From NCBI RefSeq assembly GCF_014642675.1, contig NZ_BMIS01000010.1, positions 4,253 through 68,252 on the forward strand: a stretch of DNA of 64,000 nucleotides, in the 5' to 3' direction. The notes beneath the pieces were generated by a model. That model worked only from the letters and a program-made list of their open reading frames with translations, searched no databases and was not told the origin of the DNA. A program made the position numbers and the translations under genes. Position 1 is the first letter of the stretch. Each line of letters starts with the position of its first letter. This document shows positions 60,040-64,000 of the stretch, piece by piece. Origin of the DNA: Nesterenkonia cremea. Lineage in GTDB: Bacteria; Actinomycetota; Actinomycetes; Actinomycetales; Micrococcaceae.

Positions 60040-61854
60040 TCATCGCCGGCCGGCAGTGGGAGTCTCCACGCGCGGGGCGGCGGAGCTGCGGCGCACTACG
60101 ACGCCGGCGGCCAGAGGCAGGATCAGGGCCAAGGCCCCGAGGACCAGGGTGCCCAGGTTCAGCCCGGCGCCGTGGGCGACGATGTAGCTGATCGCTCCGG
60201 CGGCGGTGCAGTAGTACAGGGTGACCGGCAGGACCCGGCGCAGGAGGTCGCCCTCCCTGCCGAGCAGGCCCACAGTGGCGGAGGCGGCGACGATGTTGTG
60301 CACGGAGATCGGGTTGCCTCCGGCTCCGCCGACGGCCTGGGCAGCGACCACTGTCTCCGGGCTGACGCCGATATGGCTGCCCGTGGACCACTGGAACTGG
60401 GAGAAGGTCAGGTTGGAGATGGTGTTGGAGCCCGCGACGAAAGCACCCAAGGCCCCGAGGAACGGGGCGAGGAACGGCCAGTATCCTCCGGAGACTGCGG
60501 CGGCCCCCTCGGCGAGGATGACCGGCATGCTCTCCAGGCCGGAGTCGTTGGTCCCGGACTGCAGCAGGACCCTGACCAGGGGCACGGCGAAGAAGAGCGC
60601 GGCGGCGGTGCCGGCGAGCTGTCGGCCTGCGACCTGCCAGGTTCGGAGGACCTGGGAGCTGGACATCCGGTAGATGACATACCCACACGCCACCGCCGTC
60701 AGAAGCATGAATCCGGGGAGATAGAAGGGCTCCACCGTGGGGCTGATCCCCTCAACTCCCAGCAGATCGCTGAACTCGAACAGGGTGACTCCGGGGGTGT
60801 TCAGGAGCTCTTCGAGCGGCTCCAGCACGCGGGTGGCGACCAACAGTCCGGCCAGCACCAGGTAGGGGGACCAGGCCCGGGCCATCCCGATCTGCCGGCC
60901 TGAGGCGAGCGCTTTCGGCTTCTCCTGCGCGATCCGACCGGTCCAACTGGTCTCCCAGTTGCTGCGGGGCCCGAACTCGAAGGCCCTGTCGGGCATCAGG
61001 AATCCCTTGGAGGAGGTGACCATGACGATGACAAGGCCGGTCAGTCCACCCAGCATGGCAGGGAACTCCGGCCCCAGGAACGTGGCGACCAGTGCGGAAG
61101 GAACGATCACCGCCAGGGAAGCGTAGAGGGCGAAGGGGGTGATCCGCAGGCCGTCTGCAAAGCTCCGCTCCGGGCCGAAGAACCCGGTCAGGAGCGTGAC
61201 GATGATCAGCGGGATGAGCAGCCCGACGACCGCATGTATCAGCGCCACGTTGAGTCCGATCTCCGCGATGTACTCAGCGTAGGTGATGTTCTGGTCGAGC
61301 AGACGCGCCTGCATGGCGTCGGAGTTCTGGTCCAGACCGTTGCCCACACCGATGAGGATGGGGGTGCCCACCGCGCCGAAGCTCACCGGGGTCGTCTGTA
61401 CGATCAGGCCCACCATCACCGCCGCCATCGCCGGGAACCCCATGGCCAGCAGCAGTGGAGCGACGACGGCGGCTGTGGTGCCGTAGCCCGAGGTTCCCTC
61501 GATGAAGGAGCCGAAGCACCAGCCGATGATGATCGCCTGGACCCGGCGGTCGGGGGAGATGCGGTTGAATCCGGCTTTGATCGTCTCCATGGCCCCGGAG
61601 GCCATCACTGTGGCCAGCAGGAGCAGCGCTCCGAAGATGATGTAGAGCATGGTGCCGGCGATGATCAGCCCCTCCACGGAGGCCGCGGCGATGGCGACGG
61701 GCGCCATGTCCCAGCTGAGCCATGCGACGCAGACGGCGACCAGATAGCCCACGGGCATGGCATATTTCGCCGGCCACCGGAAGCCGGCCAGGAGAAGGCC
61801 GACCGTGATGATGGGCGCGATGGCCAGCATGCTGTACCAGGCGATGGAGTCCAT
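60040..61854 (-). CDS. lldP: L-lactate permease (LctP family)
   Basis: 604 residues, about 14 transmembrane helices. Typical LctP blocks are visible: [52 protein letters not shown] and [20 protein letters not shown] near the C-terminus, and [15 protein letters not shown]. It imports lactate with protons. The ATG at 61854 has GGAGG 11 nt upstream; the longer open frame beyond it lies over the divergent lldD gene and is not real. It is divergent from lldD, with a mirrored promoter arrangement. Confidence 0.95.
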   Translation of the reverse strand: MDSIAWYSMLAIAPIITVGLLLAGFRWPAKYAMPVGYLVAVCVAWLSWDMAPVAIAAASVEGLIIAGTMLYIIFGALLLLATVMASGAMETIKAGFNRISPDRRVQAIIIGWCFGSFIEGTSGYGTTAAVVAPLLLAMGFPAMAAVMVGLIVQTTPVSFGAVGTPILIGVGNGLDQNSDAMQARLLDQNITYAEYIAEIGLNVALIHAVVGLLIPLIIVTLLTGFFGPERSFADGLRITPFALYASLAVIVPSALVATFLGPEFPAMLGGLTGLVIVMVTSSKGFLMPDRAFEFGPRSNWETSWTGRIAQEKPKALASGRQIGMARAWSPYLVLAGLLVATRVLEPLEELLNTPGVTLFEFSDLLGVEGISPTVEPFYLPGFMLLTAVACGYVIYRMSSSQVLRTWQVAGRQLAGTAAALFFAVPLVRVLLQSGTNDSGLESMPVILAEGAAAVSGGYWPFLAPFLGALGAFVAGSNTISNLTFSQFQWSTGSHIGVSPETVVAAQAVGGAGGNPISVHNIVAASATVGLLGREGDLLRRVLPVTLYYCTAAGAISYIVAHGAGLNLGTLVLGALALILPLAAGVVVRRSSAAPRVETPTAGRR

Positions 61855-61909
61855 GGGGCGCTGTTCCTCCGGGGCGGGCTGAACGACGACATGTGGTCGG
61901 CGTGGCGTG

Positions 61910-62034
61910 TGGTCTGACCATTGGAGGCTAGTGAGAATTGTGATCTGCGTCAACAAGAATTTTCGGCCCCAGGTGGAGAGGGGATTCGTTGACGATGTGA
62001 TCTCCGTCGACCTATCCTCTATGAGGTCAGACCA
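61910..62034. promoter_or_regulatory. Divergent lldP/lldD promoters with paired LldR-type operators
   Basis: For lldP (minus strand): -35 TTGACG (61948-61953), 17-nt spacer, -10 TAGCCT (61925-61930), operator TGGTCTGACCA on the plus strand at 61910-61920. For lldD: -35 TTGACG (61989-61994), 18-nt spacer, -10 TATCCT (62013-62018), operator AGGTCAGACCA at 62024-62034. Each operator lies 4-5 nt after its -10. Both fit the FadR-type TNGTNNNACNA pattern, the second with one mismatch. Confidence 0.8.
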
Positions 62035-62070
62035 CAGGATGGTGCAGTATGTCCCCGAGGAGCAGGTTTC

Positions 62071-63342
62071 ATGGTCCAGCGTCAATTCCCCAAGCCGCGC
62101 GACCTTGCGCCGCTGATGCAGTTCAAGAAGTTCGACTTCAATGCCACCCGGCGTCGGCTCAGCGCCGCGCTGACCATCGAGGATCTGCGGACGATCGCCA
62201 AGCGGCGCACCCCCAAGGCGGCCTTCGACTACACCGACGGTGCGGCGGAGGGTGAGTTCTCCATTCACCGGGCGCGCGAGGGCTTCGAGGATGTCCAGTT
62301 CAACCCGTCGATCCTGCGCGACGTCTCTGCGGTGGACACCTCCGTCAGCATCTTTGGCGGCCCCTCTGCCCAGCCCTTCGGCATTGCCCCCACCGGTTTC
62401 ACCCGCCTGATGCAGACCGAGGGGGAGACCGCAGGGGCGGGTGCCGCAGGCGCCGCCGGGATCCCGTTCACTCTCTCCACGCTGGGGACCACCAGTATCG
62501 AGGATGTGAAGGCCGCTAATCCGCAGGGGCGCAATTGGTTCCAGCTCTATGTGATGAAGCAGCGAGAGGTCTCCTACGGCTTGGTCGAGCGCGCCGCCGA
62601 CTCCGGCTTCGACACCCTCTTCTTCACTGTGGACACTCCGGTCGCAGGTGCACGGCTGCGGGATAGGCGCAACGGCTTCTCCATCCCTCCGCAGCTGAGC
62701 CTGAGCACTGTGATCAACGCGATTCCGCGGCCCTGGTGGTGGTACGACTTCCTGACCACTCCGCCGCTGGAGTTCGCCTCCCTGTCCTCCACCGGCGGGA
62801 CGGTCGGTGAGCTGCTGGACGCTGCGATGGACCCCTCCATCAGCTTCGAGGACCTGAAGATCATCCGGGAGCTCTTCCCCGGCAGGATCGTCGTCAAGGG
62901 TGTTCAGAACGTGGAGGACTCCCGCACGCTGGCCGATCTGGGCGTGGACGGCGTCGTGCTCTCCAACCATGGCGGCCGGCAGCTGGACCGCGCGCCTGTC
63001 CCCTTCCATCTGTTGCCGGAGGTGGCCCGTGAGGTCGGGGACGACCTTGAGGTGACCATGGACACCGGCATCATGAACGGTGCTGACATCGTCGCGGCGC
63101 TCGCCATGGGGGCGAAGTTCACCTTCGTGGGCCGCGCCTACCTCTATGGGCTGATGGCCGGAGGTCGAGCCGGGGCAGACCGGGCGATCGAGATCCTCAG
63201 CGATCAGATCGAGCGCACTATGAAGCTCCTGGAGGTCTCCACGGTGGAGGAGCTGGAGCCGAAGCACGTCACCCAGCTGCAGCGGCTGGCTCCCCGTACG
63301 CAGGTACGGCCGGAGGCGGCCCGGGCCGCCCCCGGCGCCTGA
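62071..63342 (+). CDS. lldD: FMN-dependent L-lactate dehydrogenase
   Basis: 423 residues of the alpha-hydroxy-acid oxidase family (FMN TIM barrel). N-terminus with [23 protein letters not shown]- and substrate-binding blocks [53 protein letters not shown]; active-site [16 protein letters not shown] and the [28 protein letters not shown] end. It oxidises lactate to pyruvate at the membrane. Length is slightly above E. coli LldD. GAGGAGCAGG 6 nt upstream of ATG 62071. Its neighbours are the permease and the GntR regulator. Confidence 0.95.
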   Translation: MVQRQFPKPRDLAPLMQFKKFDFNATRRRLSAALTIEDLRTIAKRRTPKAAFDYTDGAAEGEFSIHRAREGFEDVQFNPSILRDVSAVDTSVSIFGGPSAQPFGIAPTGFTRLMQTEGETAGAGAAGAAGIPFTLSTLGTTSIEDVKAANPQGRNWFQLYVMKQREVSYGLVERAADSGFDTLFFTVDTPVAGARLRDRRNGFSIPPQLSLSTVINAIPRPWWWYDFLTTPPLEFASLSSTGGTVGELLDAAMDPSISFEDLKIIRELFPGRIVVKGVQNVEDSRTLADLGVDGVVLSNHGGRQLDRAPVPFHLLPEVAREVGDDLEVTMDTGIMNGADIVAALAMGAKFTFVGRAYLYGLMAGGRAGADRAIEILSDQIERTMKLLEVSTVEELEPKHVTQLQRLAPRTQVRPEAARAAPGA

Positions 63343-63362
63343 CCTGGCCCGTCGGTCCCGGG

Positions 63363-64000
63363 TCAGGCTGGGAACTGAGGCTGATCCTTCAGCCGCGGGT
63401 CCGGAAGCTCGGGGACGATCATCACCGGCCCGGCGGCTGCGGTGAGCACCGAACGGGACGTGGACCCCAGCAGGGCGCTGCGGAGGCCTCCGCGCCCGCG
63501 CGTTCCCACCACGGTCAACTGGGCCTCAGCGGACCTCTGCGCCAACACGTCCTCGGCGGCACCGACCTCGACGGCGCCGCTGACCTGGGCCCCCGGAACC
63601 CGGCTCTGCAGCCAGGCCGCCTCGGCCTGAGCATGCTCCTCGAGCTCTCGACGGCGCTGCTCGGCGTAGGAGCTGTCGAAGCCGATGCCCGGATACCAGC
63701 CGGTCACATCGTCCAGCGGCAGCAGCGCGATGATCGCGTGCAGCGGGGCACCGCGCTCCGCGGCGGCCTCAGCGGCCTGCAGCGCTGCGACGCGGGAGAT
63801 TGAGGAGCCGTCCACGCCGACCACCACGGGCCGCGGGTCCTGCGCGGGGGAGAAACGTCCTTCGTCGGGGCCGACGCCGGCCTGCGGGTCGTAGGAGTCG
63901 GGCACGATCACCGTCGGGCAATGGGCATGGGCAGGCACTGCGGTGGCGACCGATCCCACGATCCGTCCCACGAAGCCGCCACGGCCGCGTTCGCCGAGGA
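63363..64000 (-). CDS. Tandem universal stress protein (partial at the right edge)
   Basis: The stop is at 63363, and the frame stays open through 64000, so the N-terminal half lies outside. The visible part holds the end of a first USP domain ([20 protein letters not shown] near the edge) and a complete second domain with [19 protein letters not shown], and the nucleotide-binding [23 protein letters not shown] (G-2x-G-9x-G-S type). Tandem USP proteins bind ATP and accompany stress or dormancy. The stop codon is 21 bp from the lldD stop, convergent. Frame and domain content make the identification firm. Confidence 0.9.
   Translation of the reverse strand, partial: LGERGRGGFVGRIVGSVATAVPAHAHCPTVIVPDSYDPQAGVGPDEGRFSPAQDPRPVVVGVDGSSISRVAALQAAEAAAERGAPLHAIIALLPLDDVTGWYPGIGFDSSYAEQRRRELEEHAQAEAAWLQSRVPGAQVSGAVEVGAAEDVLAQRSAEAQLTVVGTRGRGGLRSALLGSTSRSVLTAAAGPVMIVPELPDPRLKDQPQFPA

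Noticed and set aside
60040..63267. Very long minus-strand open frame (1075 codons) reaching beyond lldP
   Set aside because: Only 60040-61854 shows LctP homology. The rest lies antisense to lldD and reads as low-complexity shadow coding, as expected in GC-rich DNA.

Overview
The window comes from a high-GC Gram-positive bacterium, most likely a Micrococcales actinomycete close to Micrococcaceae. The signs are strong GC bias, frequent GTG/TTG starts, leaderless-looking genes, an XPB-type helicase with its helicase-associated partner, DUF3263, LytR_C and DUF3027 proteins, a WXG100 protein, an IdeR-type iron repressor and a groEL without groES. A genus such as Nesterenkonia is only a guess. There is no CRISPR array, prophage or rRNA. 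The only mobile DNA seen is the right end of an IS3-family element at the left edge.

1-16 kb: IS3 end, tRNA-Pro, a TetR regulator, malate synthase divergent from an IclR regulator, alanine dehydrogenase divergent from an Lrp/AsnC regulator, otsA-otsB for trehalose, a membrane-anchored DsbA-like protein, tRNA-Thr, a 14-TM MFS exporter, an NAD(P)H-binding protein, tRNA-Val, a ThrE exporter with a long N-terminal extension, and ung. 16-31 kb: DUF3263, LytR_C and groEL behind CIRCE half-sites, WXG100, a two-component pair, the XPB helicase operon, two small cytoplasmic genes (cold-shock and DUF3027), serC, ideR, an NlpC/P60 hydrolase behind a structured leader, and an HNH nuclease overlapping a MobA-like gene.

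31-47 kb is the most unusual part. A molybdenum/formate module (OFA-family transporter, DUF6457, divergent MoeA, FdhD, FdhF/YdeP-type oxidoreductase) runs into a GlpP/YgcP-type antiterminator gene. The antiterminator faces an operon whose products closely resemble E. coli YgcW (SDR), YgcU (FAD oxidase) and YgcE (FGGY kinase), an orphan catabolic system. The leader of that operon holds a clear intrinsic terminator with a six-T run, so the antiterminator has an obvious candidate target. Next to it is a four-gene OpuC-type osmoprotectant ABC transporter.

47-64 kb: cspA, a monooxygenase, a 14-TM MFS exporter, RpiR plus a DMT transporter, an Old Yellow Enzyme, tRNA-Arg, membrane proteins, pcrA, sucCD, and a lactate locus (GntR regulator, lldP, lldD) whose two divergent promoters are near mirror images, each with a FadR-type operator at the start point. 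A tandem universal stress protein runs off the right edge. Recurrent themes are -10 hexamers 6-9 nt before start codons without a Shine-Dalgarno, and long intergenic palindromes.
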